The notes beneath the pieces are model-generated. The model saw nothing but the letters and a program-made list of their open reading frames with translations, was not told where the DNA came from and searched no databases. A DNA stretch of 64,000 nucleotides from Mycolicibacterium sp. MU0053 (GTDB lineage: Bacteria; Actinomycetota; Actinomycetes; Mycobacteriales; Mycobacteriaceae): contig NZ_OY726397.1 of NCBI RefSeq assembly GCF_963378095.1, positions 1 through 64,000 on the forward strand. Direction: 5' to 3'. Numbering within the stretch: the stretch's first letter is position 1; each line of letters opens with the position of its first letter. The position numbers and the translations under genes were made by a program. Below, piece after piece: positions 43,789 to 52,533 of the stretch.

Positions 43789-45846
43789 TCACCACCAACC
43801 GGTGGCCTCCGAGATCTGGCGCGCCAACTCGTCGCTCAACGTCTGCACGTAGGTGGAGGTCAGGTGGTGTGCGTCGTGATACACCAGCACGTTGCCTTCG
43901 ACCGACCGGCAGAAGTCGGGTCGGCACACGGCGTCGCTGAGGTCCAGCGGTGCAATGCCGGGATATCGGTCGAGGTAATCCAACGTGGGGTTGTAGCTGG
44001 CCAGCACTTCGGAGCGGGGAAGTCCGCAGCTTTCCGGGTCGCCACCTTCAGCCAGGCAGTCGACCGGTGAGAACACCATGCCGTTCTGGTACATCCACGG
44101 CGTATCCCGGATGCCCAGGATCGGAATTTCATTGGCGGCCAGGACATCCCAGATCCCCAGGTAGCTGTCCGGCACGAAGTCCCCCGGCGCATGCGGACGC
44201 GGCCGGGTGGTGGTCATGAACACGAAGTCCGGTCGGTCCTCCACCAGGCTGGCCATTGTTTCTTCCACCCAGTCCCGGCAACCCGGGTAGGGATTGTTGG
44301 ACACGCTCACCCGGGGAACCTCGTCGGTGTTGAGTGGACAACCCATCTTCAAGTACGTCACCACTTGGAACCCGTGCTGCTGACCGATCTTGTTCAGCGC
44401 GGTCAGCCAGTGTTCGGAATGCGAACCGCCGGCAACGGCGATCGTGCGCTGCGCCTTTCGGTTGCCGTAGGTGCACTTGATCAACGCGGCGTTGCCGAAG
44501 TCGCTGATGCACTCGTCGACAATGGAGGCCGGCAGATCATCGGAGGCCTCGAGCACGGTCGGCCGGAAGGGCAGTGCCGGCGCCTTCAGACCGTCGAGCA
44601 AGGCGCGCGCACCGGGATAGTCGACCGGCGAAAGATGCAGCAGATCGGCACCGTTGGCGCGAATCGTGTTCGTGTACTGGCGCCAACCCGCCGCGCCGAG
44701 GGAAACCACCAGCGCGACCGCGACCAGCAGACTGGTCAGAATCAGCGGCGTCGCCGGTGCGGGCGCATGTCGCGCCGAATGCGCCGCGCGCAGCGGGCGC
44801 TCGATGAGCCAATGCGTCAGACCGGCCAGCGCAACTGCCCCGATGACGACCACGGTCCCGTCGGTCAGGCCTGCGCTGTCCGCGTCGGTATGCGTGAGCC
44901 AGAAGATCAACACCGGCCAGTGCCACAGGTAGAGCGCATACGCTATGGCGCCCAGCGCAACCAGCGGGGTCGCACCCAGCAGGCGGTTCGGCCACGGGAA
45001 CACGCCGTTGAGATTCGCGGCGCTGCAGAGAATCAGAACGGTCGCCGCCACGGGAATCAGGGCCAGCGGCCCCGGGTACTGCGCCACGCCGTCGACGAGA
45101 AACCCGACCGTCACGATCGTCGCCACCCCGACCACCGCCGCGCCGGCCCGGAGCCACCGGGGCCAGCGCAGGTACGGCACCGCCGCCGCCGCCAGTACTC
45201 CGAGCAGTGGCTCCCACGCCCGCGCGAGACTGTCGTAGTACGCCAGCGCCTGATCGGTGCGATGGCTGACCACGGCGTAGACGAACGAGGCGACGGCGGC
45301 GACGGCGACCACGGCGGTGAAGGCGGCCCGCCTGCGATGCGGCGCTAACACTGCGGCGATGAGCCAGGCGACCACCAATCCCGCGAGGAAGAACTGACCC
45401 AGCACCGACACCGCCCACAGGTGCTGCAGCGGACTGACGGCCTCCCCGGCCTTCGCGTACTCGCCCGCGGACTGGGACAGCTGCCAATTCTGGGTGAAGC
45501 CGAACGTGGAAAGGCTGTGGTCGGCGAAGGTCTCCCACCGGGTTCGTGGCTGAAGTAACAGCGTCAGTACGCCGGTGGCCGCCACCATCACGACGAGCGC
45601 GGGCAGCAGCCGGCGTGCGAGCCACCCGAACTCGCGTCGCAACACCGCCGCGGAGCAGTCCTGCGCCGAGACGCGAAGGAGTCGTCCACCGCAGTAGAAA
45701 CCGAAGAGCACAAAGAGGACGTCGACGCCGGCGGAGCCGTGACCAGACCAAACGTGGAACAGGACGACCAGCGCGACCGCAAGACCGCGAAGTCCGGTGA
45801 GGTCGTCGCGCACCGTCGGGGCCGGGCTTTGCGTCGCGGAGGCCAT
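43789..45846 (-). CDS. OafA-type membrane acyltransferase with SGNH domain
   Basis: 685 residues from ATG 45846; a GTG at 45900 would give 703. The N-terminal acyltransferase-3 domain (about 15-370) has about ten membrane helices and the conserved early RGLAVALVVLFH motif. The C-terminal extracytoplasmic SGNH hydrolase-like domain (about 430-685) has GGSHSEHW as the nucleophile region and YHDAHHLT as the Asp-His pair. Such proteins O-acylate cell-wall or envelope glycans. The length equals the M. tuberculosis Rv0111-type proteins I recall. The substrate is unknown. Confidence 0.9.
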   Translation of the reverse strand: MASATQSPAPTVRDDLTGLRGLAVALVVLFHVWSGHGSAGVDVLFVLFGFYCGGRLLRVSAQDCSAAVLRREFGWLARRLLPALVVMVAATGVLTLLLQPRTRWETFADHSLSTFGFTQNWQLSQSAGEYAKAGEAVSPLQHLWAVSVLGQFFLAGLVVAWLIAAVLAPHRRRAAFTAVVAVAAVASFVYAVVSHRTDQALAYYDSLARAWEPLLGVLAAAAVPYLRWPRWLRAGAAVVGVATIVTVGFLVDGVAQYPGPLALIPVAATVLILCSAANLNGVFPWPNRLLGATPLVALGAIAYALYLWHWPVLIFWLTHTDADSAGLTDGTVVVIGAVALAGLTHWLIERPLRAAHSARHAPAPATPLILTSLLVAVALVVSLGAAGWRQYTNTIRANGADLLHLSPVDYPGARALLDGLKAPALPFRPTVLEASDDLPASIVDECISDFGNAALIKCTYGNRKAQRTIAVAGGSHSEHWLTALNKIGQQHGFQVVTYLKMGCPLNTDEVPRVSVSNNPYPGCRDWVEETMASLVEDRPDFVFMTTTRPRPHAPGDFVPDSYLGIWDVLAANEIPILGIRDTPWMYQNGMVFSPVDCLAEGGDPESCGLPRSEVLASYNPTLDYLDRYPGIAPLDLSDAVCRPDFCRSVEGNVLVYHDAHHLTSTYVQTLSDELARQISEATGWW

Positions 45847-46023
45847 CGCCTGTGGGGCCAGCACGGTCTGCACGATCACTGTCCAAAATTGGGGGGGCAC
45901 CGAGTGCCGCTACGGCGCCGGCTCTCGCATTTCGTCCCGCAGCATAACGGCGTCAGGGCGGGGCGGCTCAATCCGGGATCCGGTGCCCGGCTACCTGCTC
46001 CGTCGCGCCGAACCCGCCGAGAA

Positions 46024-46596
46024 CTACGCGGCCGGGGCCGGTCGGTGCATCGAGTACACGACCGGACCGTCCGGGATCGCGGTGGTGGCGAAGGTGGCGA
46101 ATCCGAGGCGCCGGTACAGGCGCACATTGCGGTCGTCCGAGGTTTCGAGAGCGACGGGTTCACCGCGCTGATCGAGCAGGACCAGACCGGCGGTGATCGC
46201 GGCCGTTCCCAACCCCGTTCCCTGCCGATCCGGAGCGACGCCCACCGTCGCCAGGGTCCAGGACCCCGCCGGTGGGTCGGGCAGCGCGAGTTCGGCCAGT
46301 GCGGTCAGACGCGGTCCGTGCAGCTCCGCCAGCCGTCGCCGCATGTCCTCGCCGGGCGAAGCGACGTTCGGTGGAACAAACGCGGCCACCGCGCGCACCG
46401 GTTGCTCGGCCACCAGCACGACGCCGTGTTCCAGGGCATGGGTGAGGTACAGGTGTTGGATTTGTTCGAGGCGCTCCCGGTAACCGTCGGCGGGAATCGT
46501 CCAGCGCGTCCAGTCCGAGTCGTCGAATGCTGCGGCCAGGAGCTGTGCAGCCGACGCCAGGTCGGCGGAAACCGCGGCGCGGATGGCGGTACTCAC
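46024..46596 (-). CDS. GNAT-family N-acetyltransferase
   Basis: 190-residue acetyl-CoA-dependent transferase. The acetyl-CoA-binding motif A is VGVAPDRQGTGLGTAA, with a following NVRLYRRLGF motif B typical of the fold. The GTG at 46596 follows AGGAGA by 8 nt, which rules out the long upstream extension of the frame. The substrate cannot be inferred. It is monocistronic, next to the acyltransferase and divergent from mgtE. Confidence 0.88.
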   Translation of the reverse strand: MSTAIRAAVSADLASAAQLLAAAFDDSDWTRWTIPADGYRERLEQIQHLYLTHALEHGVVLVAEQPVRAVAAFVPPNVASPGEDMRRRLAELHGPRLTALAELALPDPPAGSWTLATVGVAPDRQGTGLGTAAITAGLVLLDQRGEPVALETSDDRNVRLYRRLGFATFATTAIPDGPVVYSMHRPAPAA

Positions 46597-46864
46597 GGAC
46601 GTTCTCCTGTGGTGCACGGACGGTCCCCAGCTCGCTGCCGGGCCGGCGTTCCAGCATAGGGCCCACGCCTTTCCGGCGGTGCCGCCCTTCATCAAAAGCG
46701 CTCGGTAGCAACACCGTCGACGCAACCGGACACAACGGCGCCCGCGTGCCGCGACGGCCGTGTTCGACCCGCGCATTCGGCTGGTGAACAATCAGTTCGA
46801 AGGATTCGGAATTGCCAGGGTTACTCCGCTACGCCCACGCCACACCGAGATGAGATGAGTGACC

Positions 46865-48241
46865 ATGTCTGAAACGCCGATGAAATTCGTCGAGGGAACC
46901 GATCGCGATGCGGCGACCCGCGCGATCGAAGCCATCATGGCCGACGAGCTGGACCTGGCGAGGCTGACCGCGGGGGTACGCTCGCTGACGCCGGGACAGG
47001 TGGTCGACGTCCTGGACCGCGTCACCTCCAAACGGCGCGCGGTGCTCTACCGACTGTTGACCAAAGATCAGGCCATCGAGGTCTTCGAGATCCTGGACCC
47101 GAGCCTGCAAAGTGACCTCGTCGGTGCCTTGCAGGACGACGACGTCGCGGCACTGTTCGCGAATCTGGATCCCGAGGACCGGGTCGAACTGCTCGACGAA
47201 CTGCCCGCCAAGGTCGCCCACCGGTTACTCCAAGGCTTGCCGGCCCGGGAGCGGGAGCTGACCGCGGTCATCCTCGGCTATCCGCAGGGTTCGATCGGCC
47301 GGCGGATGAGCCCGAAGACGGTCGCGTTGCGTCCGACCATGACGACGACGGAGGCGTTGGCCCGAATCGATGAGCGTCTGCACGACGCCGAGACGGTTTA
47401 CACGCTGCCGGTCACCGACGGCCACCGGGTGCTTCTCGGCGTGGTCAGCCTGCGCAACCTGATGGGTTCCGCGCCGGAGGTGACGGTTCAGGAGATCATG
47501 CAGCAGCCCTACAGCGTGCGTGCCACCGACGACGAGGAAGAGGCGGCCCGTCGCTGCGCGGACCTCAAGCTGCTGGCGCTTCCCGTCGTCGACAACGAAA
47601 GCCGGCTGGTGGGAATCCTGACCGTCGATGACGCGCTGTGGATCCTCGAACACGCGGATTCCGAGGACCAGGCGCGCATCAGTGGTGTGGAGCCGCTGCG
47701 CCGGCCCTACCTGACCGCACCGGTGTCGGGACTGGTTCGCTCCCGGGTGGTCTGGCTGCTGGTGCTGGCCATCGGGGCCACCTTGACCGTCCAGGTGCTG
47801 GAGGTATTCGAGGCCACCTTGGAGCAGGTGGTCACGCTGGCGCTGTTCATACCGCTGCTGATCGGCACCGGCGGAAACACCGGTAATCAGGCCGCCACCA
47901 CCGTGACTCGTGCGCTGGCGCTGGGGGACGTGGTGCCCCGAGACCTCGGCAGGGTGCTGTTCCGGGAGTTCAAGGTGGGCCTGTCGTTGGGTGTCCTGCT
48001 GGGCGCGGTGGCCTTCGTGGTGACCGGCATCGTCTATGGGCGCGACATCGGCATGGTCATCGGGCTGACCTTCGTCAGCGTGTGCACCATGGCCGCGGCG
48101 GTGGGCGGTGCGATGCCGCTGTTGGCCCGCACCCTGCGGGCCGACCCGGCCGTGTTCTCCAACCCGTTCATCTCGACCTTCGTCGACGCGACGGGGCTGC
48201 TGATCTACTTCGGCATCGCCAAGGTAGTGCTCGGGATCTGA
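46865..48241 (+). CDS. mgtE: Magnesium transporter MgtE
   Basis: 458-residue Mg2+ channel. The N-terminal MgtE_N superhelical domain (about 20-125) and a tandem CBS pair (about 130-255) form the cytoplasmic Mg2+ sensor. The C-terminal transmembrane domain has five helices with the pore-lining stretch LLIGTGGNTGNQAATTV. ATG 46865 is preferred to a GTG two codons earlier; the ribosome binding site is weak in either case. M. tuberculosis MgtE is of the same length. The 268 bp upstream shows no recognisable riboswitch. Confidence 0.95.
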   Translation: MSETPMKFVEGTDRDAATRAIEAIMADELDLARLTAGVRSLTPGQVVDVLDRVTSKRRAVLYRLLTKDQAIEVFEILDPSLQSDLVGALQDDDVAALFANLDPEDRVELLDELPAKVAHRLLQGLPARERELTAVILGYPQGSIGRRMSPKTVALRPTMTTTEALARIDERLHDAETVYTLPVTDGHRVLLGVVSLRNLMGSAPEVTVQEIMQQPYSVRATDDEEEAARRCADLKLLALPVVDNESRLVGILTVDDALWILEHADSEDQARISGVEPLRRPYLTAPVSGLVRSRVVWLLVLAIGATLTVQVLEVFEATLEQVVTLALFIPLLIGTGGNTGNQAATTVTRALALGDVVPRDLGRVLFREFKVGLSLGVLLGAVAFVVTGIVYGRDIGMVIGLTFVSVCTMAAAVGGAMPLLARTLRADPAVFSNPFISTFVDATGLLIYFGIAKVVLGI

Positions 48242-48254
48242 TACCGCCCCAACA

Positions 48255-48289
48255 TATTCCTTGACAGGAATACGTCGTGCGTTTTACGT
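48255..48289 (+). promoter_or_regulatory. Promoter with embedded operator for the ArsR-SRPBCC operon
   Basis: TTGACA (48261-48266), a 17-bp spacer and TTACGT (48284-48289) form a good sigma-A-type promoter. The -35 is framed by the inverted repeat TATTCC (48255-48260) and GGAATA (48267-48272), a likely ArsR autoregulatory site. The regulator starts at 48297. Confidence 0.7.
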
Positions 48290-48296
48290 TGGGGTT

Positions 48297-48644
48297 ATGC
48301 AGGCGACGGTGTTCGGGGCTCTTGCCGAGCCCAGCCGGTTGAGGATCGTCGAACTGCTGAGAGCTGGACCGATGTCGGTGGGTGAGATTGCCGAGGCGCT
48401 CGACATCCGCCAACCGCAGGTGAGCAAACACCTTCGGGTGCTTGGTGATTCGGGTGTTGTTGCCGGCGCGGCACAGGCGCGACGACGAATCTACCGGCTG
48501 GAACCGGAGCCGTTCGAGGAGATCGGCCGCTGGGCCGAATCGTTCGAACGGCTCTGGGAGGCCCGGCTTGACTCGCTGGGCAGTTTTCTCGAGGCCATCA
48601 GCGGCGAACACCCGTCCGATGGCGACAGCCAGCGCGCCGAGTAG
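48297..48644 (+). CDS. ArsR-family transcriptional repressor
   Basis: 115-residue winged-helix repressor. It starts at ATG 48297 (MQATVFGALAEPSRLR), the normal beginning of this subgroup. The HTH region includes MSVGEIAEALDIRQPQVSKHL in two adjacent helices. No Cys pair for metal binding is present, so it belongs to the metal-independent ArsR type usually paired with an SRPBCC (AHSA1) gene, which follows 32 bp downstream. An embedded inverted repeat in its promoter suggests autorepression. Confidence 0.9.
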   Translation: MQATVFGALAEPSRLRIVELLRAGPMSVGEIAEALDIRQPQVSKHLRVLGDSGVVAGAAQARRRIYRLEPEPFEEIGRWAESFERLWEARLDSLGSFLEAISGEHPSDGDSQRAE

Positions 48645-48676
48645 CCGCGCTGAACAAACCAAACAGGAGCCGAACC

Positions 48677-49168
48677 ATGATTCTGCAGCTGTTCAAGAAG
48701 ACCAAGGAACTCGATTTCGAACGCACCTACGGCGCGCCGATCGCGACGGTCTGGGACGCCTGGACCAAGCCCGAGATGCTGCGGCAGTGGTGGGGCCCGC
48801 CAAAAACCCTGGTGCCCGAATGCCGCCTCGAGTTGAGCGTGGGCGGGGAGATTCACATCGTCACCGAGGCCGGCGAGGCCATGGGTAAATACCAGGGCAC
48901 CCGGTGGCCAATGTCCGGCACTTTCACCGCCGTCGAGGCGCCGTCGCGGCTGACCTACGACGCCCGCTCGTGGACCGAGGGCGAAGAGGAAGGGTCGATG
49001 ATCCATCACACCAACGACATCGCCCTGACCGAGAGCGACGGCGCCACCACGGTCAAACTGCACGTCACGATCACCCAGATCGGGCCGAAGGCCAAGCTGG
49101 CCGCGTTCGGCATGAAGTGGGGTTACAAGGCGCAACTCGACAAGCTCGAGGCGCTGCTGTCGGCGTGA
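48677..49168 (+). CDS. SRPBCC/AHSA1-family protein
   Basis: 163-residue START/AHSA1-like protein with a hydrophobic-cavity fold. Characteristic elements are the FERTYGAPIATVWDAWT start and the WWGPP motif. ATG 48677 follows AGGAG. It is the second gene of the ArsR operon, a common pairing in actinobacteria whose ligand is generally unknown. A strong hairpin follows 13 bp after the stop. Confidence 0.88.
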   Translation: MILQLFKKTKELDFERTYGAPIATVWDAWTKPEMLRQWWGPPKTLVPECRLELSVGGEIHIVTEAGEAMGKYQGTRWPMSGTFTAVEAPSRLTYDARSWTEGEEEGSMIHHTNDIALTESDGATTVKLHVTITQIGPKAKLAAFGMKWGYKAQLDKLEALLSA

Positions 49169-49181
49169 GCCCAACGCGCCA

Positions 49182-49210
49182 AGGCCCTCCCCGAATCCCG
49201 GGGAGGGCCT
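49182..49210. terminator. Strong convergent hairpin terminator
   Basis: A perfect 11-bp GC-rich stem (AGGCCCTCCCC at 49182-49192 and its complement at 49200-49210) with a 7-nt loop lies between two convergent genes. There is no T tract, which is common for mycobacterial terminators, and it could act in both directions. Confidence 0.7.
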
Positions 49211-49237
49211 ATCTGGCGGCAGTTGCGGTGTCGGTAC

Positions 49238-49708
49238 TTACGCCCGGGTCGCCTTGCGCCCCTGGGCGGCGTCACCGGCGGAGGCCTTCTTGCCGGCGGG
49301 GTCCTGCACCGAGGCCTTCGGCTTGACCGACGCGAGGTCGCCGGAGGCCTTCGGCTTGACCGACGCCAGCGCGGCCTCGGGCATCAGTGAGGCCAGTGCG
49401 GGGTCCTGGACCGAGGCGAGCTTGGCCTTGGGCATGAGGGAGGCCAGTTCCGGGCTCTGCACCGAGGCGAGCGCGGGGTCCTGGACGGACGCCAGCGCCG
49501 GGTCCTGCACGGAAGCCAGCTTGGCCCTGGGCATCACCGAGGCCAGCTCCGGGCTCTGCACCGAGGCCAGCGCACCGCCGTCGTGGGCCGGCTCGGTGCT
49601 CGCGTTGGCGATGCCGCTCAGGCCGACCGCGGCCGCGCCGAGGATTCCGGCGGAGACGACGGGGACGGCGATGTAGCTGGTGAAGCGGCGGATGATCTGA
49701 GTGCTCAT
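49238..49708 (-). CDS. Secreted protein with tandem LAS(V/L) repeats
   Basis: 156-residue exported protein that I do not recognise. The N-terminus has RR, a hydrophobic core and an ANA-S cleavage site after residue 36, a good Sec signal peptide. The mature part is almost entirely an 8- to 11-residue repeat beginning LASV or LASL, in ten copies from about residue 45 (variants LASVQDPA, LASVQSPE, LASLMPKAK), ending in a Lys/Gly-rich tail. ATG 49708 follows AGGAGA; the longer upstream frame is rejected. No catalytic residues are visible, so a surface or structural role is possible. Confidence 0.82.
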   Translation of the reverse strand: MSTQIIRRFTSYIAVPVVSAGILGAAAVGLSGIANASTEPAHDGGALASVQSPELASVMPRAKLASVQDPALASVQDPALASVQSPELASLMPKAKLASVQDPALASLMPEAALASVKPKASGDLASVKPKASVQDPAGKKASAGDAAQGRKATRA

Positions 49709-49884
49709 GTCAATTCTCCTGTGTGAGTGTTGATTTGGTTTGCTGTTCCGGTGTGCTCCGGTACAACACAAACTGTGCCGTGTCCGAGGTTCGGTGTCTG
49801 TCGGGCGAATGGCCGTTGCGGGGGATGAATCCCGTGTCCGCCGATCGGGGGACACCCGGCGATTGCTTTGGAAAGCTATGCAGC

Positions 49885-50538
49885 ATGGTTGGCGCGGAAT
49901 TCAGCGAGAAGGTACGCGTCGTGGTGGCAGACGATCATCCCCTGTTCCGCGAAGGCGTGGTGCGAGCGCTCACTTCGAGCGGCACGGTGGACGTGGTGGC
50001 CGAGGCCGACGACGGGCCCTCCGCGTTGGAGATGATCAGGATCCATCTGCCGGCGGTGGCGCTGCTCGACTACCGGATGCCCGGCATGGACGGTGCGCAG
50101 GTCGCTGCCGCGGTCCGGCGCGACGATCTGCCGACCCGGGTGCTGCTGGTGTCGGCGCACGATGAGTCGCCGATCGTCTACCAGGCGTTGGAACAAGGCG
50201 CCGCCGGATTCCTGTCGAAGGAATCGACTCGGGCCGAGATCGTCGACGCGGTGCACAACTGCGCGAAGGGCCGCGACGTGCTGACATCGGGCCTGGCCAC
50301 GGGTCTGGCCGGGGAGATCCGTCGGCGCAGTGAACCGGCGGGTCCGACGCTGAGTCCGCGGGAACGTGAGGTGCTCGGGCTCATCGCGGCGGGCCGCAGC
50401 ATTCCGGCGATGGCCGAGGAACTATATCTGGCACCCTCAACGGTCAAGACGCACGTACAGCGGCTCTACGAAAAGCTCGGCGTCGGCGACCGTGCGGCCG
50501 CCGTCGCCGAGGCCATGCGGCGCAGGCTGCTGGAATAG
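49885..50538 (+). CDS. NarL/FixJ-family response regulator
   Basis: 217 residues. The receiver domain (about 10-125) has the acidic pair DD in ADDHPLF, phosphoacceptor D62 in LLDYRMPGMD and a conserved Lys near FLSKES. The LuxR-type HTH (about 150-215) has LSPREREVLGLIAAG and APSTVKTHVQRLYEKLGV. ATG 49885 follows GGAAAG. It is 2 bp before the histidine kinase gene, with which it forms a two-component pair. Target genes are unknown; the divergent repeat-protein gene is a candidate. Confidence 0.92.
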   Translation: MVGAEFSEKVRVVVADDHPLFREGVVRALTSSGTVDVVAEADDGPSALEMIRIHLPAVALLDYRMPGMDGAQVAAAVRRDDLPTRVLLVSAHDESPIVYQALEQGAAGFLSKESTRAEIVDAVHNCAKGRDVLTSGLATGLAGEIRRRSEPAGPTLSPREREVLGLIAAGRSIPAMAEELYLAPSTVKTHVQRLYEKLGVGDRAAAVAEAMRRRLLE

Positions 50539-50540
50539 CG

Positions 50541-51737
50541 GTGCTGGACTCCCCGGCGCGCGTCGTCGAACACCTGGCGGCCGAACCGGTCCGGGTATGG
50601 GCGTGTCTGCGGCTGCCGTTGATCGGCCTGATGATCCTGCGGATCTACCTCGCGGGCGTCGAGCACTGGCTGCCGGTGGTGTACGGCGTGGTGCTCGCGG
50701 CATATTGCGGAGCGGCGCTGGCGTGGTTGGTGTTCGTGCTGCGTGCCCCGGTGCCGCGGTGGGGCCCGTGGGTGTCGGCGGCCATCGACGTGCTCGCGGT
50801 GCTGGCGCTGTGTGTGGCCTCCGGTGGTGCCACCGCGGAGTTGCTGCCGCTGTTTCTGGTGCTGCCCATCTCGGTGGCGTTCCAGGACCGTCCGGCGCTC
50901 ACCGCAGCCCTCGGAATCAGCACCGCCGTCGGCTATCTGGTGGTGTGGCTGGTGTTCTCCCTGCGCGACGACACCGTCGAGATGACGCGGGTGGTGTATG
51001 TCCAGTTCGGCTTCCTGTTGTGGCTGGCCGCCGCGACCAGCGCGCTGTGCTTCGTGTTGACGCGCCGGTCGAATCGTGTCGTCGCGCTGTTGGAGGTGCG
51101 ACGCCGGCTGGTCTCGGAATCCGCGCGCGCCGAGGAGCGACAGAACCGGGAACTGGCCGAACATCTGCACGACGGCCCACTGCAGACCCTGTTGGCCGCC
51201 CGGCTCGAAATCGACGACCTGCGCGAGCGGATCCCGGACCCCGCGCTGGACATGGTGCACACCGCGCTGCAGGAGACCGCGGCGGGCATGCGCTCGACGG
51301 TCACGGCCTTGCATCCGCAGGTACTGGCGCAGCTGGGCCTCACCGAGGCGATTCGAGAGCTGGTGCGCCAGTACGACAGTCGCGGCGACTTCATCGCCGA
51401 GGCCGAACTGGAGGACGTCGGACGCCCGGGATGTCAGGCAGTGTTGTACCGGGCGGCACGCGAATTGCTGAACAACATCAGCAAGCATGCGTCGGCCACC
51501 ATGGTGCGGGTGCAGCTGCTGCGCCGCGGCGACCGCATCGTGCTGTCGATCAGCGACGACGGCACCGGGTTCGATCCGGCGATCCTCGAACAACGCGTGG
51601 CCCAAGGTCACATCGGGTTGGCCTCGCTGATCGTGCGGATCGACGCCATGGGTGGGTCCATGGACGTCGACTCGGTGATCGGCCGCGGCACCACAATCAC
51701 CGTGACCTCTCCCGCGGAGGTCTTAGTCAACCAGTAG
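50541..51737 (+). CDS. NarX/DesK-type sensor histidine kinase
   Basis: 398-residue membrane kinase. It has about six N-terminal transmembrane helices (25-175) with little extracellular sequence, then a HisKA_3 domain with phosphoacceptor H210 in EHLHDGPLQ and a HATPase_c domain with RELLNNISKHA and SDDGTGFD. The start is GTG 50541, 2 bp after the response regulator stop, so they are co-translated. The many helices suggest sensing of a membrane or intramembrane signal. It ends with a short VLVNQ tail. Confidence 0.92.
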   Translation: MLDSPARVVEHLAAEPVRVWACLRLPLIGLMILRIYLAGVEHWLPVVYGVVLAAYCGAALAWLVFVLRAPVPRWGPWVSAAIDVLAVLALCVASGGATAELLPLFLVLPISVAFQDRPALTAALGISTAVGYLVVWLVFSLRDDTVEMTRVVYVQFGFLLWLAAATSALCFVLTRRSNRVVALLEVRRRLVSESARAEERQNRELAEHLHDGPLQTLLAARLEIDDLRERIPDPALDMVHTALQETAAGMRSTVTALHPQVLAQLGLTEAIRELVRQYDSRGDFIAEAELEDVGRPGCQAVLYRAARELLNNISKHASATMVRVQLLRRGDRIVLSISDDGTGFDPAILEQRVAQGHIGLASLIVRIDAMGGSMDVDSVIGRGTTITVTSPAEVLVNQ

Positions 51738-51800
51738 CTCAAAAGAACTGAGCCTCGGGTGAACCCGCACGGACGAATTTTCTGAAAGACGAGTCCGGCT

Positions 51801-52184
51801 TCAGCCCTCCGAGTAGCTCCAGGCCCGTAACTGCTCGGCGATATCGTCGAGGGCGGGTTCGGCGCCCGTGGCAACCCGGATCACGAAGTCGAAGCGGTCG
51901 TCCTCCGGCGCGCTGATCCACTGGCCGTTGATCGCCAGGAACGTTCGACACGCCGTCCACGCCAGCCGCTTGTTTCCGTCCACCAGCGCATCGTTGCGGG
52001 CCAGCGAGTGCATCAGCGCCGCGGCCTTGAGATGAAGATCAGGATAGGCGTCCCGTCCGAACACCGAAGCGCGCGGACGCGCTTGCGCGGACTCGAGCAA
52101 ACCGTAGTCGCGGACCGTGGCCTCTTCGCCGGTGGCGTGGCGGGCGATCTTCAACAGGTCGGCGACATCCAGGTACTCGATCAT
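51801..52184 (-). CDS. doc: Doc-type (Fic fold) toxin, altered catalytic motif
   Basis: 127-residue protein of the death-on-curing family; family members phosphorylate EF-Tu and stop translation. The usual HxFx(D/E)(A/G)NKR motif reads D65-A-L-V-D-G-N-K-R73, so the motif His is Asp (codon GAT). In phage P1 Doc the equivalent His66 is needed for toxicity. ATG 52184 overlaps the antitoxin stop by 4 nt. The surrounding fold, including the N-terminal DYGLLESA helix and R/A-rich middle, looks normal. It may be an attenuated or inactive toxin. Confidence 0.85.
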   Translation of the reverse strand: MIEYLDVADLLKIARHATGEEATVRDYGLLESAQARPRASVFGRDAYPDLHLKAAALMHSLARNDALVDGNKRLAWTACRTFLAINGQWISAPEDDRFDFVIRVATGAEPALDDIAEQLRAWSYSEG

Positions 52185-52387
52185 GCGTCCTTGAGACGGT
52201 CCAGAACGCCGGCCTCCTCCGTCACCACCCGCTGCATCGCGGAGTCGACCTTGCTCTCGTGTGCGCGTCGGGCGATGTACTCGTCGATCGCTGACAAAGC
52301 GACAGCCTGCATGGACCGGCCCTCGGCGGCGGCCTGCCGGCGCAACGCTTCGGTCTGCTCGTCATTGGTGCGCAGAGTCATAGCCAT
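52181..52387 (-). CDS. Antitoxin partner of the Doc toxin
   Basis: 68-residue ribbon-helix-helix-like antitoxin. The N-terminus MTLRTNDEQTEALRRQAAAEG is typical of this group, and the C-terminal part should thread onto the toxin. ATG 52387 is preferred; ATG 52381 is two codons later. No ribosome binding site is present, but TACCAT on the reverse strand lies about 7 nt upstream, which suggests a leaderless mRNA. A TGGTA-N9-TACCA inverted repeat at 52396-52414 covers this region and could be the autoregulatory operator. Confidence 0.82.
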   Translation of the reverse strand: MAMTLRTNDEQTEALRRQAAAEGRSMQAVALSAIDEYIARRAHESKVDSAMQRVVTEEAGVLDRLKDA

Positions 52388-52485
52388 GACAGTGATGGTA
52401 CCGAAGTGATACCACCGAGGAGTTGGCGCAGCCAGCCGCCGGCCGAGGGCCGCGGCGGTCCGCGATGTAGACGCCCGACGCCCGC

Positions 52486-52491
52486 TATCTT
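52486..52491 (+). promoter_or_regulatory. Candidate -10 for a leaderless uORF before a kinase gene
   Basis: TATCTT (TANNNT) ends 6 nt before a GTG at 52498 that opens a short frame ending on the kinase start codon. A -35 is not evident. Confidence 0.45.
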
Positions 52492-52497
52492 TGCCCT

Positions 52498-52533
52498 GTG
52501 ACAGTTCGCACCGCACCCGGCGCCGTCGCCTGA
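52498..52533 (+). CDS. Possible leaderless 11-codon uORF coupled to the kinase
   Basis: GTG at 52498 begins [11 protein letters not shown] and ends with TGA at 52531-52533, which overlaps the kinase ATG as TGATG. The kinase ATG itself has no clear ribosome binding site, so ribosomes that start on the leaderless uORF and reinitiate could translate it. The peptide itself is unlikely to have a conserved function. Confidence 0.35.
   Translation: MTVRTAPGAVA

Noticed and set aside
46597-46864. Mg2+ riboswitch (M-box or ydaO-type leader) upstream of mgtE
   Set aside because: No conserved core or convincing pairing pattern could be recognised by eye in the 268-bp gap.
49275-49575. Short regular DNA repeats resembling a CRISPR array
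   Set aside because: The repeats are in frame, degenerate and of 24-33 bp period without unique spacers; they encode the LAS(V/L) protein repeats.
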